64,000 nucleotides of DNA, taken from the NCBI GenBank assembly GCA_019448385.1, contig JAGTXO010000008.1, positions 1-64,000 of the forward strand, read 5' to 3'. Below, piece by piece: positions 31,710 to 44,000 of the stretch. Below the pieces are notes generated by a model, which saw only the letters and a program-made list of their open reading frames with translations, was not told the DNA's origin and did not search any database. Origin of the DNA: Diacronema lutheri. Taxonomy: Eukaryota; Haptophyta; Pavlovophyceae; Pavlovales; Pavlovaceae. The first letter of the stretch is position 1; the number at the start of each line of letters is the position of its first letter. Position numbers and translations under genes: made by a program.

Positions 31710-32446
31710 ATGAGTTCCGAACCGGTTACAGTACGGTACGTCGTCACGCCGCGCGCGCACGCATGCGCGCCGGACCGGTGCGCACGCCCAACCCGCGTCC
31801 TCCGCCCTGAATGCGCCGTCGCGCCGCAGAGTACATGCTCTGTGCGACACGGAAGCGCAGGTCGCCGAGCCGGCCCTGATCGACGTATGCGGCCTGGAGG
31901 CGGCCTCCGCAATCATTGCTTCGCCGGCCATTCTCAATGTCACGGGCTTGCAGAGTGCGCGCCGCCCGCGGCATGCCGCATTGGAGCGGCACGCTCATGC
32001 GTCTTCCCTCCCTCTTCCCCGCTCCCGCCTCACCTCGGGACAGCTGTGGTGCTCGAAGTTGTCAACCCTGCCGTATACAACTTGGTGGGCGCGTCGGTGG
32101 CCAACGCGTACGTCGTTTCGCCGTTCGGCGGCGCCTCGTATGGCGTGGACCTCGTCAACTTGTACCTTGCGTCACCGGTCGCATTGCTCGCGAACGGCAT
32201 CCAGGTCGCCGACGCGTTCATCGGCAGCCCGAGCGCCGGCGAGTTCACGGGCATCAACGCGTACAACGCCTACGTTGGTATGCGCGCCTCCGCGCGCGTG
32301 CGCGCGCCCCCGGGGCGAGCGGTCTGCCTGCGCCGTGGGCGCGCGCTGAGACCCTGGCTTCCGAATCCCGTCGCGCTGCAGGCTCTCCGACGAAGCTCGA
32401 GGCGGCGGGCTACGACCCGGCCCCTGAGGCGAACATCTTCATCTGA
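31710..32446 (+). CDS. Small orphan protein, four exons, 149 aa
   Basis: Exons 31710-31735, 31830-31954, 32044-32277 and 32382-32446 join in phase through GT-AG introns of 94, 89 and 104 bp; the first donor is GTACGT. The product begins MSSEPVTVRVHAL and ends PAPEANIFI. It has short internal echoes (ASAIIASPAILN, ASVANAYVVSPF, VNLYLASPVALL, NAYNAYVGSP), suggesting a repeated strand-turn unit. Residues Asn, Tyr, Ser and Gly are common. No signal peptide or membrane helix is obvious. I do not recognise the family. Confidence 0.7.
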
Positions 32447-32491
32447 CTGTCGTCACGTTGTATTAGAGCGCCACCATTAGGGGGGTGTGTA

Positions 32492-32556
32492 GCTTCTAGT
32501 GAAGGGCCGCTGTAAGGTCGGAACCATCCTTGGCCCTTCTCCCCTTCACTAGAAGC
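32492..32556. repeat. Hairpin with 15-bp perfect arms
   Basis: GCTTCTAGTGAAGGG at 32492-32506 and its exact complement at 32542-32556 flank a 35-nt loop. An alternative pairing uses GAAGGGCC (32501-32508) with GGCCCTTC (32532-32539). It lies between the stop of the orphan gene and the start of the next gene, so it could be a 3'-end signal, a 5'-UTR structure or a small mobile relic. Confidence 0.6.
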
Positions 32557-32583
32557 GCACACAGCACCAGAAAAAATATCAGC

Positions 32584-32985
32584 ATGCGGGCGTTGGCGCT
32601 TCGTCGCGTCGCTCTTTTCTCCCGTCAAGTGATCGTGGCGCTCGAACCGGCGGCGGTGTCTGAGGCCGCGGCGACGTTCGCGCCGCGCGGTATCACCGCC
32701 GAAGACACCGCGGTCTTCCTCATCGGCATGGCGCCTTTTGTGTGGGCGACCGTCGAGTTTTGGCGCCGCATCGCTGTCGGCGAGCCGTTCGGCACGACCT
32801 CGGATTCGGTGATAATCCGTGACACGTCGGGGCCGGACACGCTCCCTGAGCGTCGGCGCGTCCTTGGCCGCGATGCGATCATCACCGCACGGCTGCTCTT
32901 CGTTGCTGTCGGCATTGCGCTCTGCCTGGTCGTGCTCGCCGGCCTCCAAGTGCTCGGCACCGCCGGGCCGCCGGTTGTTGACTGA
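32584..32985 (+). CDS. Two-helix membrane protein, 133 aa
   Basis: It starts at ATG 32584 (MRALALRRVALFSRQ). A basic N terminus of about 40 residues is followed by a helix near TAVFLIGMAPFVWATVEFW, a hydrophilic loop of about 45 residues and a second helix (ITARLLFVAVGIALCLVVL). The basic leader and paired helices would suit an organelle membrane protein, perhaps thylakoid; this is inference. No intron is needed. I do not recognise the family. Confidence 0.6.
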   Translation: MRALALRRVALFSRQVIVALEPAAVSEAAATFAPRGITAEDTAVFLIGMAPFVWATVEFWRRIAVGEPFGTTSDSVIIRDTSGPDTLPERRRVLGRDAIITARLLFVAVGIALCLVVLAGLQVLGTAGPPVVD

Positions 32986-33202
32986 GACGACGAGTCTGTA
33001 CACGGGCATCCGTCCAGATGGCCGTATAGCACTCCTTCGCCTCAGGGGGGAAGCGGGGGCCGTACCTGCCGCTCGGCTTGCGGGTCAAGGAGCGTGCGGG
33101 CTGCGTCGAGCAACACATTCCGACATTTTTAAACAGAATCTTATTGTTGATTAGGTGAACCTGGGATTCGCTTCTCGAAGGTTGTAGAGGGTAGCAGAGA
33201 GG

Positions 33203-35079
33203 ATGGGCGTCGTTCCCTGCATCCCGCCTGCAGGAGCCACTCGCCAGGGTCGAGGCAGGCTGCCAATGGCGGTGCTCGTGATGCTCGTCGCGCCAACGTG
33301 GCAAAAGGGCGCGCTGCCACGCTCCACGCGCTCAACGGTCGCACCGGCGCGCACGCGCACGCCGACGCGGCCCGTCCGTGCGACCGCGCTCGCGAGCGAT
33401 ATCGCGCCGAGCACGCCGGCCCAGGCGGTGGCGCGCCCGGCGGCGCGCGGCCTGGAGGGCAGCGCTGCTCGTCCGAGCAGCTCGCAGAGCATCGGCAGTA
33501 AGCGCACGCTTGGTGCGCCGCCCGTGCGGCAGATGAGCGTGGCGCAGGAGAACGAGCTCATTACGTCGGCGCAGTTCTTCATCGAGCAGCACGCGCGGCG
33601 CAGGCTACTCGAGCAGCTGTGGCACAGGACGCCGACCAACCTGGAATGGGCCGCGGCCTCTATCACCTTCAACTACGTGGACGCCGACAACAACGGGCGC
33701 GTCGAGGCGTCCGAGCTGGCGTCAATAGTGAGCCGCCACTTTGACATGCTCTGCCCCGAGGTCTTCGACGCCTTCGACGACAACGGCGAGGGCTATCTCG
33801 ACTTTGCGGCGTACGCCAAGATCACGGCGAGCGACCGCGGGCACAAGCACGCGCCCAAGCCCGACGCCCCCCGAAGCAAGCGAGCCGTGGGCAAGGTACA
33901 CGCGGCACGCAATCGCGTTGCGCCCCGCCGCGAGCGTCGCTGCGCTGTCCGGCGCGGCGTCGGGCCGCCCGCGCGCCGCGACTTACGGCGTGCGTTGCGA
34001 GCCGCGGCCGCCGCCGCGCATTCCCCGTCCGCACGCACCGCGCAGGGCGGCACGGCGTCGCGGGACGACCTGAGCTCGGAGCTGTGCCAGCTGAGCGACA
34101 GCCTCAGCTCAGAGTGCGAGCGGCTCGCTGACTTTGAGCGCCAGCTCGCGCACGGCGAGCGCGCGCTCAAGTATTTGATCCGCGCCAACCAGGGGATGGT
34201 GCACCAGATTGCGCGACAGCTGCGGCCGCGCGGCGCGACGCCCGACCTGGACGACATGCTGCAGGATGGCAACATGGGTTTGATGCAGGCAGTCGTGCGC
34301 TTTGAGCCCTCGTCTGGTTGCCGACTGAGCACCTACTCCTACCAGTGGATTCGAGGCCTCATCATGACCGGCTTGCACAGGTGCGCACGCATTTGCGCGC
34401 GAACGCACTGCCTCTCGCGGCAGCGCCCCCTCGCGCGCACGCGCGCCAGCACGTGCGCCAGCACGTGCCACCGACATGTGCGCTCACCCCCCCCCCCCCC
34501 TTCCCCTTCCCCTCCCCCCCCCCCGACGCGTGCGGCCTATGCGTGCGCGTGCGCAGGCGGCTCAACAAGGTCAACCTGCCGCAGGTCGTCGCGCACGACG
34601 TGCACAAGCTGCGCAAGCTGCTGAGCGAGTCGGCTCGCCGTCTGGTCAGCGTCGAGTACGACGAGCTGCTCACGTTTGGCAAGCAGCTCAACTGGGACGA
34701 GGGCAAGCTGCAGAAGATCGTCAAGGCGTCGGCGATCGACACGACGCACTGCTTCTCCCTCGAGGCGGGCGTGGGCAACCGCGAAGGCAGCGACATGACG
34801 CTTGGCGATACGGTCACCTCACCCACGACCGCCGCGACCGACGACTTCCGCATGACGCTCGAGACGGCGCTCTCGCAGCGTGCCGAGCGCAACGCGCGCA
34901 TCATCCGGCTGCGCTTTGGGCTCGAGGACGGCAAGGAGCACACCTATACGCAGATCGCGCACAAGATTGGGCTCAGTCCGCAACGCGTGTGCAACGTGGT
35001 CAACCAGGAGCTGCGATATCTCAAGGACGCACGATCGCTGCGCGCATTCAAGGACGGGTTTGATTACACGAATAGATAA
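33203..35079 (+). CDS. Sigma-70-type RNA polymerase sigma factor with EF-hand domain, 516 aa
   Basis: Exons 33203-33895, 34046-34380 and 34557-35079; introns are 150 and 176 bp, the second with long C runs. After a leader-like N terminus (about 110 residues) comes an EF-hand pair: loop DADNNGRVEASE fits the calcium consensus, while the second loop (DDNGEGYLDFAA) lacks the final Glu. Sigma region 2 follows (DLDDMLQDGNMGLMQAV, STYSYQWIRGLI), then region 3 and region 4 with its helix-turn-helix (TYTQIAHKIGLSPQRVCNVV). Nuclear sigma factors serve the bacterial-type plastid RNA polymerase. The first intron is a multiple of three and open, so an unspliced form could also be read. The EF-hand fusion suggests calcium control of plastid transcription. 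Confidence 0.85.
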
Positions 35080-35136
35080 ATATGATCGCGCGGCTTCAGT
35101 CCCTGACAGACGGCAGTCGCATGGTCAAGGAGCACA

Positions 35137-38100
35137 TCATCCGCTCGCTGAGAAGCAGTGCCTCTGCGGCCCCGCCACCGCAGCGGACGGGGCCGCCTCG
35201 TGAGCAGGCGCAACGCTCCTGACGTGCGCGGTCGGCGCGAGGGCAGGGGCGCTGGGGACGTCGTGCGCGCTCGTCGCCATCTCGGTGGTCTGCGGCGGCG
35301 CGGCTGCGTGCTGCACGGTGCGCGCGCACGCCTGCTCGGCAAGCGGCCCGCTCAACGCGCCGTGCTGGCCGCTCGCGCCCGGTTGCGCGCACGGGCCGTC
35401 GCTCGCACCGGCCGTCGCTGCGCCTGTCGAGGCTCCTCTTGTGTGCGGCACAGGCGCGGTGTCATCGTCGCCCGTGCGCGTGCATGCCTCAACGCGTGGC
35501 ACAGGAAGCGCGGTTGAGCACAGCGCGACCCCCTCGACGCTCACGCCATCCCACGCGCGGCGCACAACCCGCGCATCAGCCGCCGCTGCACCCGTGGGCG
35601 CAGCGACGCTCGCGTTGAGCGGAGGCGATGCGTCGCCGCATGCGGCGTACTGTGGCGCGGCCACGTCCGAGCGGAGCGAGCGCGCGAGCAGAGGGCCGGG
35701 TACGCCGCACGGAGCGGCGCAGCAGCTACAGGCCGCGCCGTTCGTTGGCACGCGCGAGCGCACGGGAGTCCACACGCGCGGTCCCACCTCCGCACCAGGT
35801 TGGGCCGCGGCGAAGGCCGCCTCGAGCGCAGCGCCGCCTCGCGCGCGCCACGGCGCGGGCGCACGCGCGGGGCCGCCGCCCGCGCACGCGGCTTCGGACG
35901 CTCGCGCGTGCACTGCGCACCGCTGCTGCTGGCCAGGCCACGGCCATGGCGGCGGCTGCTCGACCTCGCGGCCGGGCGCGCACGGGAAGGCGTCACACGA
36001 TGGCGGGTGGTAGCACGCGGTGCGCGTGTGGGCGGGTGGCGCGTGCCACGGCTGTGCGCCGTGTGGCTGCGGCTGCGGCAGCGGCAGTGGCAGCGGCTGT
36101 GGCAGCGGCTGTGGCAGCGGCTGTGGCAGCGGCTGCGGCAGCAGCGAGGCAGTGCCCGAGAGTCGCACCCGCACGGCCTGCTCGGTGAGAGGGCTCACCG
36201 AGTGCGGCCGCTCCGCCTCCGCCGCGTGCGCGCGCGCGACGGCGTGCGGCGCGCGCGGCGGCGCGAAGTGCTCGACCCACGCAACGGGCGCGGCGTGCGG
36301 CACGCTGCCCGCGCCGTGCGCGCTGCCGTACGCGCGGTGCGGTTCGTAGGCGACATCCGCCCAGCCGGCTGCACACGCGCCGCCGCGCGCGCGAGGCGGC
36401 GAGTGCTGCCAGCGCGCGCCGCCGCGCGTGGGGCTCAGAGCACGCTCAGCGCGCGCGCGATCCAAGTGCGGCCGCTGCCCCGCCACCTCGTCGCGCCCAC
36501 CTGCCCACAGCTCGCGCCATTCGCGCGCATGGCCGAGAGGCGCACGGCGGCCGCGCCGCTCGAAGCGGCGCTCGGCGCGCTCTCGTGCGCGCGGAGAGAG
36601 TGCATCGCTGAGCCCACCGTCGTCGTCGCTCGTCTCCGTGTCCGAGACGTAGGAGGCGGCTGACGGCCAGCGCTGCTCGCCTCGGCAGCCGTGCATTTCG
36701 CGAGAAGCGCAGCCTCGAAGCGCAGCTCGCCGCACGGCCGCGCGCACACCTCGATGCGCGCGGTGCGCACGTCCGCCGGCCTCGTCACGCGCGTCTGGCG
36801 GCGAGCGAGGCGGCGTCGCGGCAAGGTGCCACGACGGGCTAAGCATGTCTCCGTCACATGCGCGCCGAGCGTGCGCCGGATCGTTGGCCGAGCGGCCGTT
36901 GACCGATTCGCGCGGCGGCGATAACGTCGGCGGGCTGCCCGCCGCCCGGCGGCCGGCCGCGCGCCTCTGCTCCGCGTCGAGCTGCGCGCGCGCATCGCCC
37001 GCCTGCAGCGCGCGGACCTGCGCCTGCACTGCGGCGAGGTCTTCATGCCACCGCCGCCATTGCACGGCGGCTGCGTGCGACGCGGCAGCCGCCGCCGGCC
37101 GCGAGCCGGAGGCTGAGGCCGCCGCAGCCTCGCGCGTCGCGGCCTCGTGTTCGCGGCCTTGCGCCTCGCGCTGCGCGTCGTCGCTCTGTGCGCGTCGCTC
37201 CTCTTGCCCGTCGACCGCGTGCATGCGCGCGCCGAGCTCGGCGAGCGCGCGCTCCGCCGCAGCATGCGCACCCGCATCCGCGTCCGCCGGCGATCGCGCG
37301 CGCTGTGCGCTCAGCTCGTCGATGCGTCGCCACACGGCGGAGAAGGCGGCCTCGATGTGGCGCGCACCGTCCAATCCGTCGGCGCGGGCACCCGCCGCGC
37401 CGACCGGCTGGAGTCCAAAGGGTGGCGCGATCGCAAAGGGTTGCCCCTGCCCCTGCCACTGCCATGGCCCGGGCTGCGGCTGCGGCTGCTGCTGCTGCTG
37501 CTGCGGCTGCGCGTGCACAGCGTCGCGCGGCCGCTCGTCGCGGCGTGCCGGGCCGCCCGCCGCGGCCTGCCCCAGACGCACCTCGCGCAGGTCGCGCTGC
37601 AGCTCGTCAAGCTTGTCGAACAACTCGGCGCGCTCGCGCTCGGCCTTGCCCTCCGCCGCGCGCCGCCTCGCCTCCTCCAGCTCGGCGCGCACCGCGTTCA
37701 GCTGCGCGGCGGAGGCGGCGTCGCGCGCGGCGGCCGCTTCGAGCTGGCGGCGGAGCGCGGCTTCCGTGCTGCTCTCGCCAACGGAGGCGCTGTCGCGCGC
37801 GGCCTGCGGCGGAGCAGCCACCGGCTGTGCGCGGGCCGGGCGTGCGGCGGCGAGCTCGCGCTCGCTGATTGTGCGCTGTTGTACGCCCAGCTGCGCCTCG
37901 AGCGCGGCGGCGGTCGCGGTCGCGTGCGCGAGCCTGCGCTGCTCGCCGAGCAGCTCTTCGCGAGTTCGATCCATCGCCGCAACGGCCGCCTCGCCCTGCT
38001 CCTGCAGCCTGCGCACGAGCGCGCGGTTGGCCGCACGATCAAAGTCATCGGCTAACGCCGGACGCGCGCCGTGCGGGCCGGGCAACGCGGCTGGTCGAAT

Positions 38101-38597
38101 GGCTGGCGGGGCGGCAGCGGACCCAGGCAGCGCGGCCGATGATGCGTGCATTGCGTAGATCCCGTGCGGCTCCGCCGCCCAGCCGTACAGCGGCGCGCCA
38201 GCCACCGATGCCGGCGCGGCCAGGTTGGGCTCGGCCGGCGACGCCTCGCCCGCTGGCAGCGGCCATGGCGCGCTGGGCAGGCTCGCGCCGTGCGTGCAAG
38301 AGGAAGGCAGCTGCTGGAGCGCACCGCCTCCCGCGTGAGGGCTGCGCAGCAGCTCTTGTAGCGTGTCCTCGACGACGGATGCGAGCTGCGCCGTGCTCGC
38401 CGCCGGCGCGAGGCCGTCGCGCAGGCGCAGCGCCATCAGCGCTTCGAGCTGCGCACTGCGAGCCGAGGCGCGCGAGAAAGGCGCGGCCAGCGCGCGCGCG
38501 CATGAGTCGCTGCTCTCGCGCGCAGCGCGCGCGATGCGCGCACTCACCGCGTGGAGGCGTACTCGCTCGGCGCGACGCACTCCACCACGGACCACAT
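35137..38597 (-). CDS. Coiled-coil, Gln/Pro-rich protein, 1122 aa
   Basis: Exon 1 (38597-38548, MWSVVECVAPSEYASTR) joins exon 2 (38455-35137) in phase across a 92-bp GT-AG intron. Residues 190-340 form a coiled coil rich in Arg, Glu, Ala and Leu (TREELLGEQRRLAHATA). A Gln/Pro tract, a second helical part, an acidic SDTETSDDDGG patch and a PQPLPQPLPQPL repeat (about 36070-36145) follow. The C-terminal 250 residues are disordered. It resembles a cytoskeletal or scaffold protein, but no family is recognised. Further introns may be hidden. Confidence 0.65.
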
Positions 38598-38838
38598 CAC
38601 GCGGCCGTTGTGGTTTGAAGGACGTCCGAACGGGGTTCCGATTTTTATTTTTTTTTCAGCCCCCATAGTATGGAGGGTGTGAGCGAGGCGACCGGCGAAG
38701 AATCCCATTCAACCCACATCAGCTGAGCTGCACCTGAACGTGCACGCACAGCGCGCTGTACGTTGTCAAGCCTGCCCCCGCGGCTTTGGTCACATGGACG
38801 CCACGCGGGCGCGCTCAAACGCCCTCGTGCGAAAGCGC

Positions 38839-40756
38839 CTAGTCGTCGAGGTTGCGGAAGGCGGTCTGGATCTCCTCAGTGAGCTTGTTGAGCGCGGCCA
38901 CGTTGACATCCTCGCCAGCGCTCGGCTCGAGGAACTTCATGGAGGAGATCTTGTAGATGACGCCCGACGAGCCGCCCATCGCCTCCTTGATGCCGTTCAT
39001 CGTCACCTTCTTCTCGGCAGACGCGTTCTCGATGGCCTTGAGGCCGAGCGAGTAGAAGAGGATGATGTTCTTCATCATGCCGACCGACTTGTAGAACGGG
39101 CACATCTTGTCGTAGGACGAGAAGCCGTTCTGCGCGAGGTAGTCGTCCTTGATGATCTTTGCAACCTCGAGCACGAGCTTGTCCGACTCGGCGAGCGAGT
39201 CCTTGCCGACGAGCTGCACAATCTCGGTCAGGTCGTCCTCGTTCTGCAAGATCTCCTTCATGCGCGTGCGCATCGCTGCGGGCGCGGCGGGTGGCGAGAC
39301 GGCATGTGAGCAGGCGGGAAGGGCGCTCGGCAACGCGCCGCCGTTGCCGCGCGCGCGCGTCGCGCGCACTGATGAACTCGGGGTCCGTCTTGATGTAGAA
39401 GGGCTCGAGCGCGCGGTCGTACTTGGAGTAGGAGATGAGCCAGTTGAGCGACGGGAAGTGCTTGCGCTGCGCCAGCTTCTTGTCAAGGCCCCAGAAGACC
39501 TGCACGATGCCGAGCGTGGCCGAGCACACCGGGTCGGAGAAGTCGCCACCCGGCGGCGAGACGGCACCGACGATCGTGATCGAGCCCGTGCGCGCCGGCG
39601 AGCCCATGAGCTCGCACTTGCCCGCGCGCTCGTAGAAGGAGGCGAGGCGCGCGCCGAGGTAGGCGGGGTAGCCCGAGTCAGCGGGCATCTCGGCGAGGCG
39701 GCCGGAGATCTCACGGAGCGCCTCGGCCCAGCGCGACGTCGAGTCGGCCATCATGGCCACGTTGTAGCCCATGTCGCGCAGGTACTCTGCGAGCGTGATG
39801 CCCGTGTAGATGGACGCCTCGCGCGCAGCGACGGGCATGTTGGACGTGTTGGCGACGAGGGTGGTGCGCTTCATGATGGTCTCCTCCTTGCCGTCGACGA
39901 CCATCTTGAGCTCCGGGAAGTCCTTGAGCACCTCCGCCATCTCGTTGCCGCGCTCGCCGCAGCCGACGTAGACAATCGCGTCCGAGTTCGAGTACTTGGA
40001 CAGCGCCTGCGAGATGACCGTCTTGCCGCAGCCGAACGCGCCGGGCACGGCGCACGTGCCGCCGAGCACGGAGGGGAAGAGCGCGTCGATCACGCGCTGC
40101 CCCGTGAGCAGCGGCTCGGCACCCGACAGCTTCTCGGTGACGGGGCGCGGCGTGCGGACGGGCCAGCGCTGCTCCATCGTGTGCTCGGTCACCTTGCCCT
40201 GGAACTCCGTCTTGAGGACGCACTGCAAGATGGTGTACTTGCCCTTGGGGGCGAGCCACGTCACCTTGCCGCCCGGGATCTTGCCCGGCATCACCATGAT
40301 CTTGTGCAGGATGATGTTGTTCTCCGCGACGTGGCCATAAATGTCGCCCGTGCCGATGACGTCGCCAACCTTCACGTTGACCGGCGTGAACTCCCACGTG
40401 CACTCCTCGTCGAGGGCGGAGACGTTGATGCCACGCGGGATGAAGATCGTGCCGAGCGTCTCGGCGATCTTCTCGAGCGGACGCTGGATGCCGTCGAAGA
40501 TGCGGCCAAGGATGCCCGGGCCGAGCTGGAGCGAGAGCGGCAGGCCCGTGCAGAGGATCGGGTCGCCGACCGTCAGGCCGGACGTCTCCTCGTACACCTG
40601 GATGGTGGCCATGTCGCCCTCGAGGCGAATGATCTCACCGACCAGGCGCTGGTGGCCGACGCGCACCAGCTCGTACATGGCCGAGCCTGACATCTCATCG
40701 GCGATGACGACCGGGCCGGAGACGGAGAAAACCTTGCCCTCGCGCACGTTGGACAT
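38839..40756 (-). CDS. V-type ATPase catalytic subunit A, 607 aa
   Basis: Exons 40756-39370 and 39275-38839 are joined by a 94-bp GT-AG intron in phase 1. Subunit A hydrolyses ATP in the V1 sector and drives proton pumping into vacuoles and other compartments. The product starts [17 protein letters not shown]; the P-loop is [12 protein letters not shown], followed by [31 protein letters not shown] and the C-terminal [10 protein letters not shown] and [15 protein letters not shown] segments. The length matches the family. No intein is present. No oddity was seen. Confidence 0.97.
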
Positions 40757-41051
40757 GGTTGCGGGACGAGCTCGCGGTGCTGCGCGCGGGCGCGGCGCGA
40801 GCGTGGCGTGCGCGACGAGCGCAGGGCGCGGCACGCGTGAGCGCTCGAGCCTCGCAGAGCGCCCCGCGCGCTGCGTCGGCCTCGGCGCTGCGCCCTCACG
40901 TGAGTGCGGGTGCCGAGGTAAAACTCTGGCAGGCAGGGCTGCCAGAAGAGTCCGGATAATCCGGATCACTGTGGGGGTCAAGAGAACTCGACGCCGTCAA
41001 GTCATCGATTCGGACGCGCAGGCGGCCGTGCTGCGCGCAGCGCCGCCCGCG

Positions 41052-44000
41052 CTAGGGCGCTTTGCCGCCACCCGCCTCGTCGCCTTCGCCCTCAGCTTCC
41101 CTGCCCCAACCGTCGTCGCCGGCGGCCGCATCCTCTCCCCATGGATCCGCCGCGTCTGCTTCGCCGCCGGCCAATGCTGCGAACGCATCGTCCGACTCGA
41201 CGGCTGAAGCCTGCGCCTGCGCGGCAGCCGCGGATGGCCCCGGTGGGGCGCGCGAGCCCGCGCCAGCTGTAGGCTGCGCCGGCGCGACCCTGCTGCTCGC
41301 GGGCGATGGCGCAGCAGCATCGCTGGCGTAGGCCCGCAGCTGTGCAATGCCAGCTGCTGCAGGCACGCCGCTCTGTGCCCCTGCCTCCGCCTCCGCCTCG
41401 TCCTCCGGTTCCGCCTCGCCCTCTGCCCCGTCGTTTCCGTCATCGCTGTCCTCGTTGTCCTCCTCCTCCGCCTCATCGTCGTCCTCGTCCGCCGCCTCCT
41501 CCTCGTCGTCCTCCTCCGCCTCGTCGTCGTCGTCCTCCTCCGCCTCATCCTCCTCGTCGTCCTCCACCGCTTCCTCAGCTTCCTCGTCCGCCTCGTCCGC
41601 CTCCTCAGCTTCGTCCGCGTCGTCCGCGTCGTCCGCGTCGTCGTCCTCGTCGACAGCCATCGTGCTCATGCGCGCAGCTGCGAGCGCAGCGCGCTTCTGC
41701 TTCAGCGCCGACGCTATCGCCGCGTCCGGCGGCCTGTGGCGCACAGCAGGCGCGCAGGCAGCAGGCGCGGGCACGCTGTGTGAGCACGCGGCCGTCGAGC
41801 GCGGCAAGCGCCGCCTTCAGGCCTTCAGACCTGAGCGCGGCGCGCGGCATACCGGACTGTGCTCGGCAGCGTGCCGATCGAGCCGCCGACCTGCCGCCCG
41901 CGCAGCGCGCGCACGCCGCCCTTGCCCTTGCCGGCAGCGCCCTTCGCGCCGCCGGCCTGCAGCACGCCCTTCCCTTTGTCGAGCATCTGGCGAACGACCG
42001 AATCGGACGAGTTTGCGAGCGACTGCGCGCCCGTGCGGACGGCGGACGCGGCGGCCTGCCACGAGTTGTGCAGCGCCGAGCTGTTGATTTGGCTCGTCGC
42101 GTTTGCGAGCATGTCGCGCGAGCGGGTCGCGAGCTGCCCGACGAGCACGGCTGACTGTGAGAGCATCGAGTCAGTGGCGCGGCGCAGGCGGGCGGGGACG
42201 GGCAGCGCGGGCATCGGCACCGAGCCGAAGCCGGGCAGCACGAGGCCGTCGCGCCGCTGCAGCGTGTACGCCTGCATCGCGGAGGATCGCAAGAGCACGA
42301 TGCGGTACCGCACGTCAGCGGCGCTCACGCGCTGCAGCGCCTTGCGCGCGCCATCCGCGTCCATCTCCGCCTTCTCCGTGAGCGAACACACGCGGTGCCT
42401 GTGCGCGCGCGCGCAGCAGGGCAGCGCGTGCGGATGGGCGCGCGCGGCGGACGTGTGGACGGTGCGTCGCTGAGCGGAGCGGCGCGAGCGCGGGCCTTCT
42501 GGCGGCGGCATGGCGGCGGAAGGCCCGCGCTCGCGCTCGCGCGGCCACCGCCATGCCGAGCGGCATTCGCTTCGCAGCTCCCGGCGCCCGACCTTTCGCA
42601 GAAACGGAGCATCTCCTTGGCGGAGTTGCGCGTGATCGCGGCGCTCGTCTGCAGCACGAGGCGGCGCTCGAGCATCGCCTTCATCGGCAGCCTGCGCGCA
42701 GAGAGGAACGGGGGCAAATGGGAGTCAGGCGCAGGGGAAAGGGGGAGGCAGGGGTTCTCGGGCACGGCGCAGAGCGAGAGGCAGATGGCGCACGGCGCGC
42801 GCACGCGGCCGGTGCGCAGCGGTTGGGTTGGCGGTGGTTGGGTTGGCGCGCGCAGCGGCCGCGCGTGCGAGCGCCGGGCGACTCACGAGCTGACTTCCGC
42901 CGCTGACTCGCACGCGACGCAGAACTTGGCGTCCGACTTGAGCATCTTAAGGCAATCGCCCCACTTGAGCCCGAGCGCGCGCAGCTCGTCTTGGTCGAGC
43001 GTGCAGAGGAGAAGGTCGTACGAGCGCGCCGCCCCCTTGCGCGCGTCCGCATCGGAGAGGGCGACAAACGCCGAGCTGCCGAGCTGCGCCGCGTCCTCCT
43101 CGTTGTGCGCGCGGTCCGACTCGCCGCCTACACGCTCCGTCGAGAGCGGCGGGGACGGAACCGGACGCGCCGCGCACGGGGCGGGTGAGGCGAGGGGGAA
43201 AAGGGCGGTCGGGCACCCGCGGCGGCATGTACAGCGCTCACGCGGCGTGAGCTGCGAGGCCTGCCCGCGGCTGCTGCAACATCCACGCCGACGCGCACGC
43301 CCTGCCTGCATATTGCACGACCTCCGGCCGTGGCCGATGGCCGCGCGAAGCAACCCAGCCGGGCGGCGCGCGACGCAACCACTACACGGGCGCGCACGCA
43401 CCAATCACGTCCACAGCGTAGCCCATGCGCGAGGCGAATTGCACAGCGAGATGGCCGATCCCACCGAGCCCGATCACACCCACCTTGGCGCCGCGCTTCA
43501 GCTTTGCCCGCTGCAGGTGCGACCAGCAGACCGCGCCAGCGCCCATGAGCGGCGCGGCCTGGTCGGTAGGCAGCGCGTCGGGAATCGGGAACGCCCAGCG
43601 CGAGCGCACGCGGATGCGGTCGGCGAGGCCACCCACACTGACGGGCGCCTGCTTGACGAGCACGTCGCCGTCGACGTCGCCCATCTGTAGCCCGACGCCG
43701 ACGCGCTGGCCGGGCCGGACAGACGAGACGGCCGAGCCGGCCTTGGCCACGTGGCCAATGATCTCGCGTCCCGGCACGAGGGGGAACGCGGCGTCCTCGT
43801 CGGCGGCAGCCTGGAGATCGGAGCGGCTCAGCGCGCACGCGTGCACCACGATCTCCACCTCCTTGGGGTCGAGCTCCTCGTCGAGCGTGAAGCGCATCGG
43901 CTCGAGCTGGCCGCCACGCTCCTTCAGCGCGAGGCAGCGTACGACCACCGTCGGCTTGGCCGGCGCATCGTCGCCGTCATTGGCCCGCCGCTCTTTTCGA

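Noticed and set aside
41347-42087. Ser-rich plus-strand ORF opposite the acidic tail
   Set aside because: Poly-Ser is the antisense reading of the Asp/Glu codons; the flanking exon structure supports the minus strand.
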